Notes: generated by a model not told the origin, from the sequence alone. Shown: positions 22,826-31,383, counted from the first letter of the stretch. The stretch is 64,000 bases of DNA from CALXCT01 sp964422185 (GCA_964422185.1 CAYRAG010000003.1:1-64000), one strand, 5' to 3'. Made by a program: numbers and translations.

Positions 22826-23377
22826 ATGCTCGAGGCACTGCAGGCTGTGGACGGCGGGATTCTGCTGTGGATCCAGACCTTTCTCCGCGGCGTTCTGGAT
22901 CCGGTGGTGGCTTTCTATACGCAGCTGGGCGACGCGGGCTTTATGTGGATTGTCCTGACGGTGGTGCTCCTCCTGTGGAAAAAGACAAGACGGGCCGGTG
23001 TTGCCTCGGCCATCGCCCTGGTATGCAGCCTGATCTGTACGAACCTGATTTTGAAACACCTCTTCACCCGGCCCCGGCCGTGGCTGGAGGTGGCGGGGCT
23101 TGTCCCCATTGTCAACGAGACGGATCCCAACTCCTTTCCGTCCGGACACACCAGCGCGGCGTTCGCGGCCGTCTGCGCGTGGTGGCCGAATCTGCCGTGG
23201 AAGTGGGCGAAGATCACCGCCGTGGGGCTGGCGGCTCTCATGGCGCTGTCCCGCCTGTATGTGGGCGTCCACTATCCCAGCGATGTGCTGGCGGGCGTCC
23301 TGGTGGGGCTCTTCTGCGGCTGGATCGCCAATGTCCTGCTCAACCGGATCCGGCCCCGGGAGGAGCAGCCGCGCTGA
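22826..23377 (+). CDS. PAP2-family membrane phosphatase
   Basis: 183 residues with several membrane helices and the three PAP2 signature blocks in order: KHLFTRPRP, PSGHTSAAF and SRLYVGVHYPSD, supplying the Lys, Arg and two catalytic His. Such proteins dephosphorylate lipid phosphates, often undecaprenyl diphosphate or phosphatidylglycerol phosphate, at the outer face of the membrane. The ATG was chosen for its promoter and AGGGGGAA site; upstream in-frame sequence is non-coding. uppP earlier in the window may serve the same reaction; substrate here is unproven. Confidence 0.9.
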   Translation: MLEALQAVDGGILLWIQTFLRGVLDPVVAFYTQLGDAGFMWIVLTVVLLLWKKTRRAGVASAIALVCSLICTNLILKHLFTRPRPWLEVAGLVPIVNETDPNSFPSGHTSAAFAAVCAWWPNLPWKWAKITAVGLAALMALSRLYVGVHYPSDVLAGVLVGLFCGWIANVLLNRIRPREEQPR

Positions 23378-23390
23378 GCGGAAAAAAGAA

Positions 23391-23427
23391 ACAGGGCTCA
23401 CAGAGAACCGTGAGTCCTGTTTTTTTG
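23391..23427. terminator. Bidirectional terminator between PAP2 gene and rplL
   Basis: 11-bp stem ACAGGGCTCAC / GTGAGTCCTGT (one wobble) with seven Ts to the right and a GAAAAAAGAA run to the left; ends both convergent units. Confidence 0.9.
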
Positions 23428-23434
23428 CTCTTTG

Positions 23435-23809
23435 TTACTTCAGCTCCACCTTGGCGCCAACATCCTCGAGCTTCTTCTTGAGCTCCTCGGCCTCCTCCTT
23501 GGAGACCGCCTCCTTGATCGTCTTGGGGGCGGCTTCGACGGTGGCCTTCGCCTCGGCGAGGCCCAGACCGGTGATCTCGCGGACGGCCTTGATGACCTTG
23601 ATCTTCTCCGTGCCGAAATCCGCCAGCACGACATCGAACTCGGTCTTCTCCTCCACGGGCTCCGCGGCGGCGGCACCGGCGGCGGGTGCGGCCATGGCGG
23701 CGGCGGATACGCCAAACTCTTCTTCCAGGGTCTTGACCAGCTCGGACAGCTCAAGAACGGTCAGAGCCTTCACTTCCTCAACAATCGCAGCAACTTTTTC
23801 ACTGGCCAT
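23435..23809 (-). CDS. rplL: Ribosomal protein L7/L12
   Basis: 124 residues. MASEKVAAIVEEVKALTVLE dimerisation domain, Ala/Pro-rich hinge, then the factor-binding domain EKTEFDVVLADFG ... KIKVIKAVREITGLGLAEAK. It forms the ribosomal stalk that recruits translation GTPases. SD AGGAGG upstream. Last gene of the rplJ-rplL unit, 67 bp after rplJ. Confidence 0.98.
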   Translation of the reverse strand: MASEKVAAIVEEVKALTVLELSELVKTLEEEFGVSAAAMAAPAAGAAAAEPVEEKTEFDVVLADFGTEKIKVIKAVREITGLGLAEAKATVEAAPKTIKEAVSKEEAEELKKKLEDVGAKVELK

Positions 23810-23876
23810 GGTGGTAATACCTCCTGTAATGATGGATTGAGTCAATTTGATTTCTTCAGAAATGAGCGGAAACCGG

Positions 23877-24404
23877 TTACTCCGCTGCGGGGGCCTCTTC
23901 GGCGTTTCCGCCCTTCTGCTCGGCGATGGCCTTGATCACCACCGCGAAACTGGTGATGGGGGCCAGCATCATCCCGAGCGTCTGCGCCAGCAGGGCGTCT
24001 TTGGACGGCAGCTCAGCCAGCGCGGCGATCTCCTCCAGGGAGAGAACCTTTCCGTCCATGAAGCCGCCCTTGATGGAGAACTTGTCGCCAAGCTGTTTGG
24101 CGTACTTGTTGACCACGCGCATGGGGGCGATGGGGTCGCCGTTGCTGGTGGCCAGGGAAGTGGTGCCGTTGAGCAGGGGATCCAGTTCGTCCAGACCCGC
24201 GTTCTTAATGGCGAAACGGGCCATGGTGTTCTTCACCACGCCGTAAGTCACATCGTTCTGGCGCAGCTCCACCCGCAGCGCGGTGTCCTCGGCGACCGTG
24301 ATGCCCTTGTAGTCTACCAGCACACCGCTGGCGGCATTCTTCAGCTGATCGGTCAGGGCGCTGACCACGGCCTGTTTTTCCGAAAGTACCTTTGCGTTAG
24401 GCAT
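23877..24404 (-). CDS. rplJ: Ribosomal protein L10
   Basis: 175 residues beginning MPNAKVLSEKQAVVSALTDQ, with VDYKGITVAEDTALR and VVKNTMARFAIKNAG typical of L10. It anchors the L7/L12 dimers to the 23S rRNA. In many bacteria free L10-L7/L12 complex binds its own leader; the matching leader is present upstream. SD GGAGGT lies about 14 nt from the ATG, slightly long. Confidence 0.98.
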   Translation of the reverse strand: MPNAKVLSEKQAVVSALTDQLKNAASGVLVDYKGITVAEDTALRVELRQNDVTYGVVKNTMARFAIKNAGLDELDPLLNGTTSLATSNGDPIAPMRVVNKYAKQLGDKFSIKGGFMDGKVLSLEEIAALAELPSKDALLAQTLGMMLAPITSFAVVIKAIAEQKGGNAEEAPAAE

Positions 24405-24420
24405 AATAGTATGGATTCAC

Positions 24421-24545
24421 CTCCGAAGCAAAATAAAATCCTCCGCGTCAAAAGACAGGAGGAAGCACAGATAAAGATCGTTCTCTTTCCATGCACTCTC
24501 GGCAGGATTTACCCTCCCTGCGGAAGACCTGCTGTCTTTGAACGC
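24421..24545 (-). ncRNA. L10 leader (ribosomal protein autoregulation) with terminator
   Basis: Minus-strand RNA between the rplJ promoter and rplJ. It contains AGACAGCAGGT (24527-24537) and TAAATCCTGCCGAGAG (24496-24511), the two conserved halves of the L10 leader that L10-L7/L12 binds. It ends in a stem TCCTCC / GGAGGA (24456-24461 with 24437-24442) followed by TTTTATTTT, fitting control by premature termination. Confidence 0.85.
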
Positions 24546-24551
24546 GTGTGT

Positions 24552-24580
24552 ACTATAGCACCCGGCACCGCCTTTGTCAA
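24552..24580 (-). promoter_or_regulatory. Promoter of rplJ-rplL
   Basis: Minus strand perfect TTGACA, 17-nt spacer, TATAGT. Confidence 0.85.
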
Positions 24581-24670
24581 GGCAAAAGCTGCCGGTTTTG
24601 CCGCCGGGGCGCAGATCCGTCCCGGCGGCGCGGGGTGAGACTTTGTTTCGCCCATGCGGGGCGAACCGGC

Positions 24671-25363
24671 TCAGGTCAGCTTCGCCGCGTTGACGCGCAC
24701 GGCGGGCCCCATGGTGGAGGCCACGGTGCACGAGCGGATATACTGGCCTTTCGCGGCGGCGGGTTTCGCCTTGATGATGGCGCCCATGAGGGCGTTGAAG
24801 TTCTCCGTCAGCTTCTCCGTGCCGAAAGACACCTTGCCGATGGGGCAGTGGATGATATTCGTCTTATCCAGACGGTACTCCACCTTACCGGCCTTGATCT
24901 CATTGACGGCCTGCGCCACATTGGGGGTGACCGTGCCGGCCTTGGGGGAGGGCATCAGACCCTTGGGGCCGAGCACCTTGCCCAGGCGGCCCACAATGCT
25001 CATCATATCCGGTGTGGCGACCACCACATCGAAGTCAAACCAGTTCTCTTTCTGGATCTTCTCCACCAGCTCCATGCCGCCGGCATAGTCGGCGCCGGCC
25101 GCCAGCGCCTCGTCGACCTTGGCGTCCTTGGCGAAGACCAGCACCTTGCGGGTCTTGCCGGTGCCGTGGGGCAGCACGATGGCGCCGCGAACCTGCTGAT
25201 CCGCGTGGCGGGAGTCCACGCCCAGCTTCACATGCAGCTCGACGGTCTCGTCAAATTTAGCGGGAGCGGCTTTGACGACCAGATCCATGGCCTCGGCGGT
25301 GTCGTACAGATTCGTGCGGTCAATGAGCTTCGCGCCATCCTGATATTTCTTGCCTCTCGTCAT
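24671..25363 (-). CDS. rplA: Ribosomal protein L1
   Basis: 230 residues. MTRGKKYQDGAKLIDRTNLY, ADQQVRGAIVLPHGTGKT, LVEKIQKENWFDFDVVVATP and MGLPNPKAGT-like LMPSPKAGTVT are L1 hallmarks. It binds 23S rRNA at the E-site stalk. The start was placed at MTRGKKY, which has a TAAGGAG site; the extra upstream residues lie in the rplK-rplA gap. Thirteen bp after rplK. Confidence 0.98.
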   Translation of the reverse strand: MTRGKKYQDGAKLIDRTNLYDTAEAMDLVVKAAPAKFDETVELHVKLGVDSRHADQQVRGAIVLPHGTGKTRKVLVFAKDAKVDEALAAGADYAGGMELVEKIQKENWFDFDVVVATPDMMSIVGRLGKVLGPKGLMPSPKAGTVTPNVAQAVNEIKAGKVEYRLDKTNIIHCPIGKVSFGTEKLTENFNALMGAIIKAKPAAAKGQYIRSCTVASTMGPAVRVNAAKLT

Positions 25364-25376
25364 TTCTACACACTCC

Positions 25377-25802
25377 TTAATCTGCCACGACAACGCCCAT
25401 GGAGCGGGCGGTGCCGGCGATCATACTCATCGCCGCCTCAATGCTGGCCGCGTTCAGGTCAGGCATCTTGATCTCGGCGATTTTGCGCACATCTTCCCTG
25501 CTGATGGTGGCGACTTTCGTCTTATTCGGCACGCCGGAGCCGGACTCGATGTTGCAGTACTTCTTGATGAGAACCGCGGCGGGCGGAGTTTTCGTGATAA
25601 AGGTGAACGAGCGATCCGCGTAGACGGTAATCACCACGGGGATGATCATGCCCACATCGTTCTTGGTGCGCTCGTTGAATTCCTTGGTAAAGGCGGCGAT
25701 ATTCACGCCGTGCTGGCCGAGGGCGGGCCCCACGGGAGGGGCGGGCGTCGCCTTGCCGGCGGGAATCTGAAGTTTGACATATCCTGTTACTTTCTGTGCC
25801 AC
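25377..25802 (-). CDS. rplK: Ribosomal protein L11
   Basis: 141 residues starting with GTG behind GGAGGTG. MAQKVTGYVKLQIPAGKATP, PPVGPALGQHGVNI and the C-terminal RNA-binding TVKIREDVRKIAEIK-like EDVRKIAEIKMPDLNAA identify L11. It binds the GTPase-associated centre and is needed for the stringent response. Follows nusG by 88 bp. Confidence 0.98.
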   Translation of the reverse strand: MAQKVTGYVKLQIPAGKATPAPPVGPALGQHGVNIAAFTKEFNERTKNDVGMIIPVVITVYADRSFTFITKTPPAAVLIKKYCNIESGSGVPNKTKVATISREDVRKIAEIKMPDLNAASIEAAMSMIAGTARSMGVVVAD

Positions 25803-25890
25803 TTAAGAGCACCTCCAAATCGAAAAAGTGTGGTAAAAAGGCGGAACAGCATCTGTTCCTCCCACAGGCGGCCCCTGCCGCCGGACTGAG

Positions 25891-26415
25891 TTACGATTCG
25901 AGCGGTTCCACCTGATCCAGGTTCAGCTCCACGGGGGTCTCCCGGCCGAACATGGAAACCACCACCCGGACTTTCTGGTGATCCAGGTCGATCTCGTCCA
26001 CCGTGCCCAGGAAAGACTCCAGGGCGCCGGCCGTGATTTTCACGGTTTCGCCCTCATGATACCCTACGACGATATCCCGCTTCTCCACGCCCAGAGACAG
26101 CACATCCTCCTCCGTCAGGGGAATGGGATTGTTGCCGGAACCCAGAAATCCGGTGACGCCGCGGATATTGCGGATCACATGCCAGCATTCGTCTGTCATG
26201 ATCATCTTGACCAGCACATAGCCGGGGAAGATTTTCCGCTCCACCTCCTTGGCGCCGCTGTCGGTGATCTCCGTCACGGTCTCCATGGGGATACTGATCT
26301 CCTGGATGAAGTCATGCAGACCGCGGTTCTCCACATACTTCTCAATGGTGGCTTTCACCGTGTTCTCATAGCCGGAGTAGGTGTGGACGACATACCACTG
26401 TGCGCTTTCAGACAT
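25891..26415 (-). CDS. nusG: Transcription elongation/antitermination factor NusG
   Basis: 174 residues. N-terminal NGN domain (WYVVHTYSGYENTVKA, KIFPGYVLVKM, VRNIRGVTGFLG-like) and C-terminal KOW domain (GETVKITAGALESFLGTV). It travels with RNA polymerase and links it to Rho or the ribosome. Starts 7 bp after secE, as usual in the secE-nusG pair. Confidence 0.97.
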   Translation of the reverse strand: MSESAQWYVVHTYSGYENTVKATIEKYVENRGLHDFIQEISIPMETVTEITDSGAKEVERKIFPGYVLVKMIMTDECWHVIRNIRGVTGFLGSGNNPIPLTEEDVLSLGVEKRDIVVGYHEGETVKITAGALESFLGTVDEIDLDHQKVRVVVSMFGRETPVELNLDQVEPLES

Positions 26416-26422
26416 AGGACAG

Positions 26423-26659
26423 TTACCCCAGGCCCTGAGCCAGCGAGATCAGCGCGCTGATGATATTGGTTGCGAGGAAGTCAAACAGCCAGATACACAC
26501 GCCGACGATAATGACGCACACGATGACGATGAGCGTGTTGTTGGCCGTCTGTTTTGCGGTGGGCCACTGCACTTTCTTCAACTCGCTCTTCATATCCCGG
26601 AACCATTTGCCGATGCGTTTGAAAATGCTGACTTTCTTCTTCTCAGTAGCTTCTGCCAT
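26423..26659 (-). CDS. secE: Preprotein translocase subunit SecE
   Basis: 78 residues: a cytoplasmic basic part with the conserved MKSELKKVQWPT, then one transmembrane helix (IVIVCVIIVGVCIWLFDFL). Single-helix form typical of Gram-positives; stabilises SecY in the Sec channel. Located between rpmG and nusG, the standard order. Confidence 0.96.
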   Translation of the reverse strand: MAEATEKKKVSIFKRIGKWFRDMKSELKKVQWPTAKQTANNTLIVIVCVIIVGVCIWLFDFLATNIISALISLAQGLG

Positions 26660-26692
26660 GAATACCCTTCTTTCTTATCCGAGCCTGCCGGA

Positions 26693-26857
26693 TTACTTCG
26701 TCTCGATGTGCACAGTATGCTTCCTGCAGAAAGGGCAGTACTTGTTCATCTGCAGACGATCAGGGGTGTTCTTTTTGTTCTTGCTGGTATTGTAGTTTCT
26801 CTGCTTGCACTCGGAGCACGCCAGAGTGATCTTTACCCGGGAACCCTGCTTTGCCAT
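26693..26857 (-). CDS. rpmG: Ribosomal protein L33
   Basis: 54 residues, read directly from the minus strand: MAKQGSRVKITLACSEC, then RNYNTSKNKKNTPDRLQM and YCPFCRKHTVH. Two CxxC pairs (CSEC, CPFC) make the zinc-binding form of L33. AGGAGGTG precedes the ATG at good spacing. First gene of the secE-nusG unit. Confidence 0.97.
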   Translation of the reverse strand: MAKQGSRVKITLACSECKQRNYNTSKNKKNTPDRLQMNKYCPFCRKHTVHIETK

Positions 26858-27083
26858 GTCTGTCGGCACCTCCTTTTAAAAGCTCCGTGACGGCAAAAAA
26901 ATAAGCCGGACACGGCATCATACGACCGAATCCAGCGGAAACAGGCACAGGAAAACGCTGTACCATGGGGAACGGTGGGGATTCGGCATCTGCCTCCCTG
27001 TATCCTTCTCAGGCCGGAGGTGCCGCGGCGCACACACCGTAACCATGCGCACGACAAAATAGCCCCCGTTTACAGGTGCGCTT
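26858..27083 (-). other. Long 5' leader of the rpmG-secE-nusG operon
   Basis: About 220 nt separate the promoter from rpmG. I see no tRNA gene and no known RNA motif. Near its end, TCCGGC and GCCGTCACGGA flank a seven-T run, a weak hairpin; a regulatory role is possible but not supported. Confidence 0.4.
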
Positions 27084-27113
27084 AGTCTAGCACATCCCCG
27101 GGGGCGGTGTCAA
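27084..27113 (-). promoter_or_regulatory. Promoter of the rpmG-secE-nusG-rplK-rplA operon
   Basis: Minus strand perfect TTGACA, 18-nt spacer, TAGACT. Confidence 0.65.
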
Positions 27114-27174
27114 GATAAATTTTTCAAACCGGCAGCCTCCGGAGCCGGGAAAGGGATGGCCCGGGGCGCCAGCA

Positions 27175-27216
27175 AAAACGATCCCGCACTCACGCGCATG
27201 GCGCAGGTGCGGGATC
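27175..27216 (-). terminator. Terminator of the lipoprotein gene
   Basis: 10-bp stem GATCCCGCAC / GTGCGGGATC with a loop of 17 nt; on the minus strand GTTTTTGC follows. Confidence 0.8.
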
Positions 27217-27261
27217 GCTGCGTGCGGCGTTGCCGGAAAGCCGGCGGCGGAATCACCGGCG

Positions 27262-27948
27262 CTAAGCCGGCGCATCCCCGCCGGGCGTTTCGGCCAGGGA
27301 TAAGTCTCCGTCGTAGTCGAATCTCACCATCAGCATTCCGCCGTAGTCCGGGGATAACCGGGCGACGATGGCGGTATTGTCCCTGTCCCAGGTGGCTCCG
27401 ACGCCCGAATACTCCGCGGTGAACTCCTCCACGGTCAGCGTGCCGCCGCCGGTAGCCGGCTCGCCGTAAAGCTCTTTCAGATAGGCGACCGTGCGGTTGT
27501 AGTCGGACACCGCCTGAGCGACTTTCGCGTCCATATCGCGGGGGTCGAAATAACCGTTCCGGACATACAGGCCGGAGTCCATGACCAGGGTGCTTCCGTC
27601 CGCAAGGGCCGGGGTAAACCCGCGCTCCGCGGAGAAATTCAGGCCCGCGAACTCCACACTGCTCTTCAGCACGAGCTCACCCTCCGTGCCGAGCTCCGCG
27701 GTAAGGGAGTCCGGCATGACCGTCCCCCAGGGCAGTCCCTCAAAGCCGGTCAGACTCTCCGTATACGGGTCTGCCACGCAGCCGCTGAAGTCGTACTCCT
27801 CCGCGGAGGGGGACGGAGAGGGAGCCTCCAGTTCCGTGCCGGAGGGTGCCGGGGTCTCCGAGCTGCCGGGGGCTGTCCCCTGCGACCCGCAGGAGGCGCA
27901 AAGCAGCATGGCGGCCAGGACGGCCGCAATCCACAGGTTTCTCTTCAT
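27262..27948 (-). CDS. Predicted lipoprotein of unknown function
   Basis: 228 residues: MKRNLWIAAVLAAMLLCASC signal with the lipobox cysteine at position 20, a Ser/Pro/Glu-rich tether to about residue 50, then a mixed alpha/beta region with FEGLPWGTVMPDSL and YLKELYGEPATGGG. The pattern 'LPWG-x-s' followed by a strand-rich part and YGEP resembles small periplasmic-type proteins of undefined role; no family is claimed. SD GAGGAG upstream; own promoter and terminator, so it is a single gene. Confidence 0.8.
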   Translation of the reverse strand: MKRNLWIAAVLAAMLLCASCGSQGTAPGSSETPAPSGTELEAPSPSPSAEEYDFSGCVADPYTESLTGFEGLPWGTVMPDSLTAELGTEGELVLKSSVEFAGLNFSAERGFTPALADGSTLVMDSGLYVRNGYFDPRDMDAKVAQAVSDYNRTVAYLKELYGEPATGGGTLTVEEFTAEYSGVGATWDRDNTAIVARLSPDYGGMLMVRFDYDGDLSLAETPGGDAPA

Positions 27949-28026
27949 CTGGTATTCTCCTCGCTTTCTCCGGGAGACCGCGTCTCATCCGGGTTACTCT
28001 GATTCGGTTCTTCCGCTTCCGTCCTC

Positions 28027-28054
28027 ATTCTATCACTTTTTCGTCAAATTGCAA
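28027..28054 (-). promoter_or_regulatory. Promoter of the lipoprotein gene
   Basis: Minus strand TTGCAA, 16-nt spacer, TAGAAT, in an AT-rich stretch. Confidence 0.65.
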
Positions 28055-28250
28055 GAGAATTGCAAAAAAAACAACTTAATTTTGGTTAAAATTACAATTT
28101 CCGGCTCCCGGCCGGCCGCCCCGCTCCGGGGACGGAGAAAAAACAGCCGCCGGCGCCGGGCGCCCGGGCCGCCCCCGCCGTCTGAGACGGTGGGAACAGC
28201 CGGTCTGCCCGATGCCGGCGGGGGTGAGATGCCGGTGGATCCGCCGCGGA

Positions 28251-29060
28251 TCAGCCTTTCGCCGCCTCCATGAACGCGAAAGCGCGATCCCGATCCACGG
28301 GGTTGTAGAGATAGGAATCTTTCTTGAGGCATGTGCCCACCAGCACCGCGTCGCAGTAGGGGAGAAGACCTCTCACATTGGCCGGGGTGGCGCCGCTGTT
28401 CAGAATGAGCGGCGTCTCGGGGTCGATGGCCCTGAGTCTGGCGAACAGGGAGTCCTCAGGCCGGACGCCGGCCGCGGGGGCGCCCACGAGATAGCCGGTG
28501 AAGGGGAGGATTTTCGCGTCCTCCCGGAAGCGGGTCTCCGGGGAGCGGGTATCCAGAAGCTCGCCGAAGTGGCCCTCCAGGGCGGAGTAAATGCACAGGT
28601 CATCCGCTCCGATCTGCCTGGCGTAGCGCAGCACCTCGCCGGCGCGCCGGTCGATCATCCCGAAGTCCGAGGCCATTACGCTGTGGAAGATCCCCCGGGT
28701 GAACGACGCGCCGGTCATGTGGGCGACCGCGATGGAGGCGATGGGATCCAGCAGGATGCCCACGCCGAACGGTTTGTCGAATTCCCGCATGACGGCGGTG
28801 ACAATGCGGGTGTAGGCCGCCACGATCTCCGGGCCGACGCTGGTGAGGAAAGGGTAATCGCTCTCATTGGCGAAGACAAACGCGTCGAATCCGGCTTCGT
28901 TGAGGATCCGGGCGTCCTGCAGCACCAGATCGATGTGTTCGTCAAGGCTCAGGTTCCGATCCCACATGGGGGTGCCGGGCAGGGCGCGCAGGTGGAGACA
29001 GCCGATGATCGGCTTCTCCGCGCCGCGAAATGCCCTGCGGTGCTTTTCCATTTTTGTCAT
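28251..29060 (-). CDS. BtpA/SgcQ family protein
   Basis: 269 residues of the BtpA/SgcQ family (TIM-barrel-like): IIGCLHLRALPGTPMWDRN at the start, FANESDYPFLT, GVGILLDPIAS and the C-terminal NSGATPANV ... CDAVLVGTCLKKD. Members are found with PTS and sugar-catabolic genes (SgcQ) or with photosystem biogenesis (BtpA); the enzyme activity is not settled. Here it is the last gene after a mannose-family PTS, so a role in using the same sugar is likely. SD AAAGGA stands about 14 nt upstream. Confidence 0.85.
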   Translation of the reverse strand: MTKMEKHRRAFRGAEKPIIGCLHLRALPGTPMWDRNLSLDEHIDLVLQDARILNEAGFDAFVFANESDYPFLTSVGPEIVAAYTRIVTAVMREFDKPFGVGILLDPIASIAVAHMTGASFTRGIFHSVMASDFGMIDRRAGEVLRYARQIGADDLCIYSALEGHFGELLDTRSPETRFREDAKILPFTGYLVGAPAAGVRPEDSLFARLRAIDPETPLILNSGATPANVRGLLPYCDAVLVGTCLKKDSYLYNPVDRDRAFAFMEAAKG

Positions 29061-29100
29061 AGCCGTATCTCAAATTCCTTTCCGGCCGCGAAGCGCGGTT

Positions 29101-29958
29101 TCAGCCAAGGATTCCCAGCAGAGAGCCCACGATGCCGACGACGAAGTACGCGATGATGATGATCGTGGGTTTTTTGCCTTTGACAATGAAATGGTAGGTG
29201 AGCAGGAAGATGGCGAGGGGCACCATCTTCGGCAGGATGGAGTCCAGGATGGTCTGGATCACGATCTCGGATCCGCCGATGGTAAAGCTCAGAGGAACAC
29301 CGATGTTGATGTTGGCGGCGACCATGGCGCCCAGTACCATCATTCCCAGAGCGCCCAGGGCCTCCGATACCTTCTTGACAACGCCGCTGCGTAGAAGCTT
29401 TGTGACGGAGCTCTTGCCGGAGCGGTAGCCCTGGAAATAGAGGAAATAGCTCAGGCACAGGGCGTAGGCGGACATGCACACAAAGAACAGAATGGGGCCG
29501 AGAACGCTGCCGGCCATGGCAAGGGAGCAGCCGATGGACAGGAAGATGGTCTTGACGAGGCTCTGGGTGACGGTGTCGCCGATGCCCGCCAGGGGGCCCA
29601 TCAGAGAGGTCTTGATGCCGTTGATGGACTCGTCGTCAATGTCCGCGCCGTTGGCGCGCTGCTCTTCCATGGAGGCGACGATGCCGTTCACCATGGAGCC
29701 CCAGTTGTTTTCCGTGTTGTAGTAGGTCAGATGGCGCTGCATCGCGGCGGCGCGGTCTTCCTTGTTGGGGTACAGGCGCTTGATAATGGGGAGCATGCTG
29801 TGGCAGAACCCCATGCCCTGCATTCTCTCGTAGTTATAGCAGGTCTGGCCGAAGGTGATCCAGCGCATCCAGGATCCGGTCAGATCTTTTTTGGTCAGTC
29901 TGACTTCCTGCGGGACAGTTTCCATCCCGGTTTCGACCGTCTCAATTTCATTCGCCAT
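29101..29958 (-). CDS. PTS mannose/fructose/sorbose family transporter, IID component
   Basis: 285 residues. N-terminal LTKKDLTGSWMRWITFGQTCYNYERMQGMGF and the Gly-rich GIGDTVTQSL region typify EIID of the mannose class, with hydrophobic segments in the C-terminal half. Together with IIC it forms the sugar channel. Overlaps the IIC gene by 11 bp; SD AAAGGAGAG. Sugar specificity cannot be told (mannose, fructose, sorbose, amino sugars). Confidence 0.93.
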   Translation of the reverse strand: MANEIETVETGMETVPQEVRLTKKDLTGSWMRWITFGQTCYNYERMQGMGFCHSMLPIIKRLYPNKEDRAAAMQRHLTYYNTENNWGSMVNGIVASMEEQRANGADIDDESINGIKTSLMGPLAGIGDTVTQSLVKTIFLSIGCSLAMAGSVLGPILFFVCMSAYALCLSYFLYFQGYRSGKSSVTKLLRSGVVKKVSEALGALGMMVLGAMVAANINIGVPLSFTIGGSEIVIQTILDSILPKMVPLAIFLLTYHFIVKGKKPTIIIIAYFVVGIVGSLLGILG

Positions 29959-30715
29959 TGCTCTTGCTCTCCTTTCCTACGCCGTACATATAGTGCATCA
30001 GGGCGAAGCCGGCGCCGGTGATGGCGATGGGGATAATGCCCAGGCCGAGGTAGGCGCTCATAATGAAGCCGAAGATGAAGAAAGGAATCAGGGACTTCTT
30101 GAACAGCAGCTGCATCAGCATGGCAAGGCCCAAAGCCGGCAGCAGCTGGCCCACCACATTCAGACCGCTCAGCAGCCAGGCGGGGAAGGCGTTCATGATG
30201 GCGTCCAGAACCGGAGCGCCAAAGTAGATGACGATGAAGCTGGGGATGAAGTAGAGCACCGCGCATACAAGCACGGGGCCGAGCACATCAATTCTGGCCA
30301 GCGCCTTCATATTGCCCTCCGCCGCGTACTTGTCCGCCCGGTGAACCCAGACGGAGTTGACGGTCATCAGCAGGGGACGGGCGGCGGCGCCCAGTGCGCC
30401 CAGCGTGGCGGATACGGTCACGCCCATGGACGGGTCGACACCGGCCAGCATGGAGACAGTGACGCCCACATAGCCGGCCAGGGCGGTATCGCTGGGGATG
30501 GCACCGCCGATGACGGCGACCCCCATGAAGACCATCATGACGGTGGCGCCGAAAGTAAGGCCGTAGCCGATGTCCCCCAGGATGATGCCGTTGATCAGAC
30601 CGGCAATCAGGGGAGCGCCCTGGTGGAGCGACCACTTCAGCCACATGGGGCCGATGGAGGTCAGGCACCACACAAACGCCGCCATGACAAGCGCGTGGAT
30701 GACGGATACATGCAT
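29948..30715 (-). CDS. PTS mannose/fructose/sorbose family transporter, IIC component
   Basis: 255 residues, strongly hydrophobic, starting MHVSVIHALVMAAFVWCLT with LINGIILGDIGYGLTFGATVMMVFMG and PDIASSLAVA-like GGAIPSDTALAGYVG segments of the EIIC mannose class. Forms the membrane path with IID. SD AAGGAGG. Third gene of the PTS operon. Confidence 0.93.
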   Translation of the reverse strand: MHVSVIHALVMAAFVWCLTSIGPMWLKWSLHQGAPLIAGLINGIILGDIGYGLTFGATVMMVFMGVAVIGGAIPSDTALAGYVGVTVSMLAGVDPSMGVTVSATLGALGAAARPLLMTVNSVWVHRADKYAAEGNMKALARIDVLGPVLVCAVLYFIPSFIVIYFGAPVLDAIMNAFPAWLLSGLNVVGQLLPALGLAMLMQLLFKKSLIPFFIFGFIMSAYLGLGIIPIAITGAGFALMHYMYGVGKESKSNGE

Positions 30716-30786
30716 TTTTCAATTCCTCCTTAAAGTTTTCTCTACCTTGCGATGCTGTGGAACCGCGGGGGAGGCGTGCCCCCGCG

Positions 30787-31257
30787 CTAGATCAGTTTGC
30801 TGAGATCCTGCTCCTTATCCGTGGGGAGCTTCTGGATGTAGATATACATGCCCTTTCCGCACAGCTCCCTGGCGATGTCCTGCTCCTCCGGGGACATGAA
30901 CACCTCCCGGGTAATCCCCTTGCGCACGGGGGAGGATCCGATGTTTCCGATGTTCAGCCTGGGTACGAGATACCCCTCCTCCGCCAGAGCCCGGACGGCG
31001 CGGATGTTCTGGAAGAGCAGCATGGTTTTGGCGTCCGAGGTGTCCGAGGCGATGAGTTTTGCCGCGTCCGCGGCAGTCAGCGCCCTGACCTCCACGCCTG
31101 CCGGGGCGGAGAGGGCGAGCACCTCCACCATGAACTCGTCTTTCGCGATCTTGTCGTCCACCAGGAGAATGCGTTTGATGAACAGCCCGGTGATCCAGGC
31201 GGTCATGACCTGGCCGTGGATCAGGCGCTCATCAATTCGGGAAAGCAACAGATTCAT
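30787..31257 (-). CDS. PTS mannose/fructose/sorbose family, IIB component
   Basis: 156 residues. MNLLLSRIDERLIHGQVMTAWI contains the phosphorylated His of mannose-class IIB in ERLIHGQV. Passes phosphate from IIA to the incoming sugar. The start was placed at MNLLLSRID, matching homologues; its SD is 51 nt away across a hairpin (see leader). Frame upstream of it is non-coding. Confidence 0.95.
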   Translation of the reverse strand: MNLLLSRIDERLIHGQVMTAWITGLFIKRILLVDDKIAKDEFMVEVLALSAPAGVEVRALTAADAAKLIASDTSDAKTMLLFQNIRAVRALAEEGYLVPRLNIGNIGSSPVRKGITREVFMSPEEQDIARELCGKGMYIYIQKLPTDKEQDLSKLI

Positions 31258-31316
31258 ACACCGGCGCGTACCGGCCCGCGGACTGTGTCGCGGGAGGAGA
31301 CGCGCCATCCCTCCTT
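31258..31316 (-). promoter_or_regulatory. SD-hairpin-start leader of the PTS IIB gene
   Basis: Minus strand: SD AAGGAGGG (31309-31316) is followed after 2 nt by a 44-nt hairpin: outer stem GGCGCGT/ACGCGCC (31300-31306 with 31263-31269), inner stem CCCGCG/CGCGGG (31289-31294 with 31275-31280), 8-nt loop; five nt then lead to the ATG. Effective spacing is 7 nt. The arm contains CCTCCC able to pair with the SD. Same layout and 80 % same bases as the purD element. Confidence 0.6.
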
Positions 31317-31383
31317 TTCTGAATGGTTCCGGCCCCGCCCGCACGCCGCTCCGGCGCGGCCCCGGCGGGGAGAATAATGAAAG

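Noticed and set aside
24600..24629. GC-rich hairpin near the rplA end as a terminator
   Set aside because: No T-run on the minus strand; what follows is A-rich.
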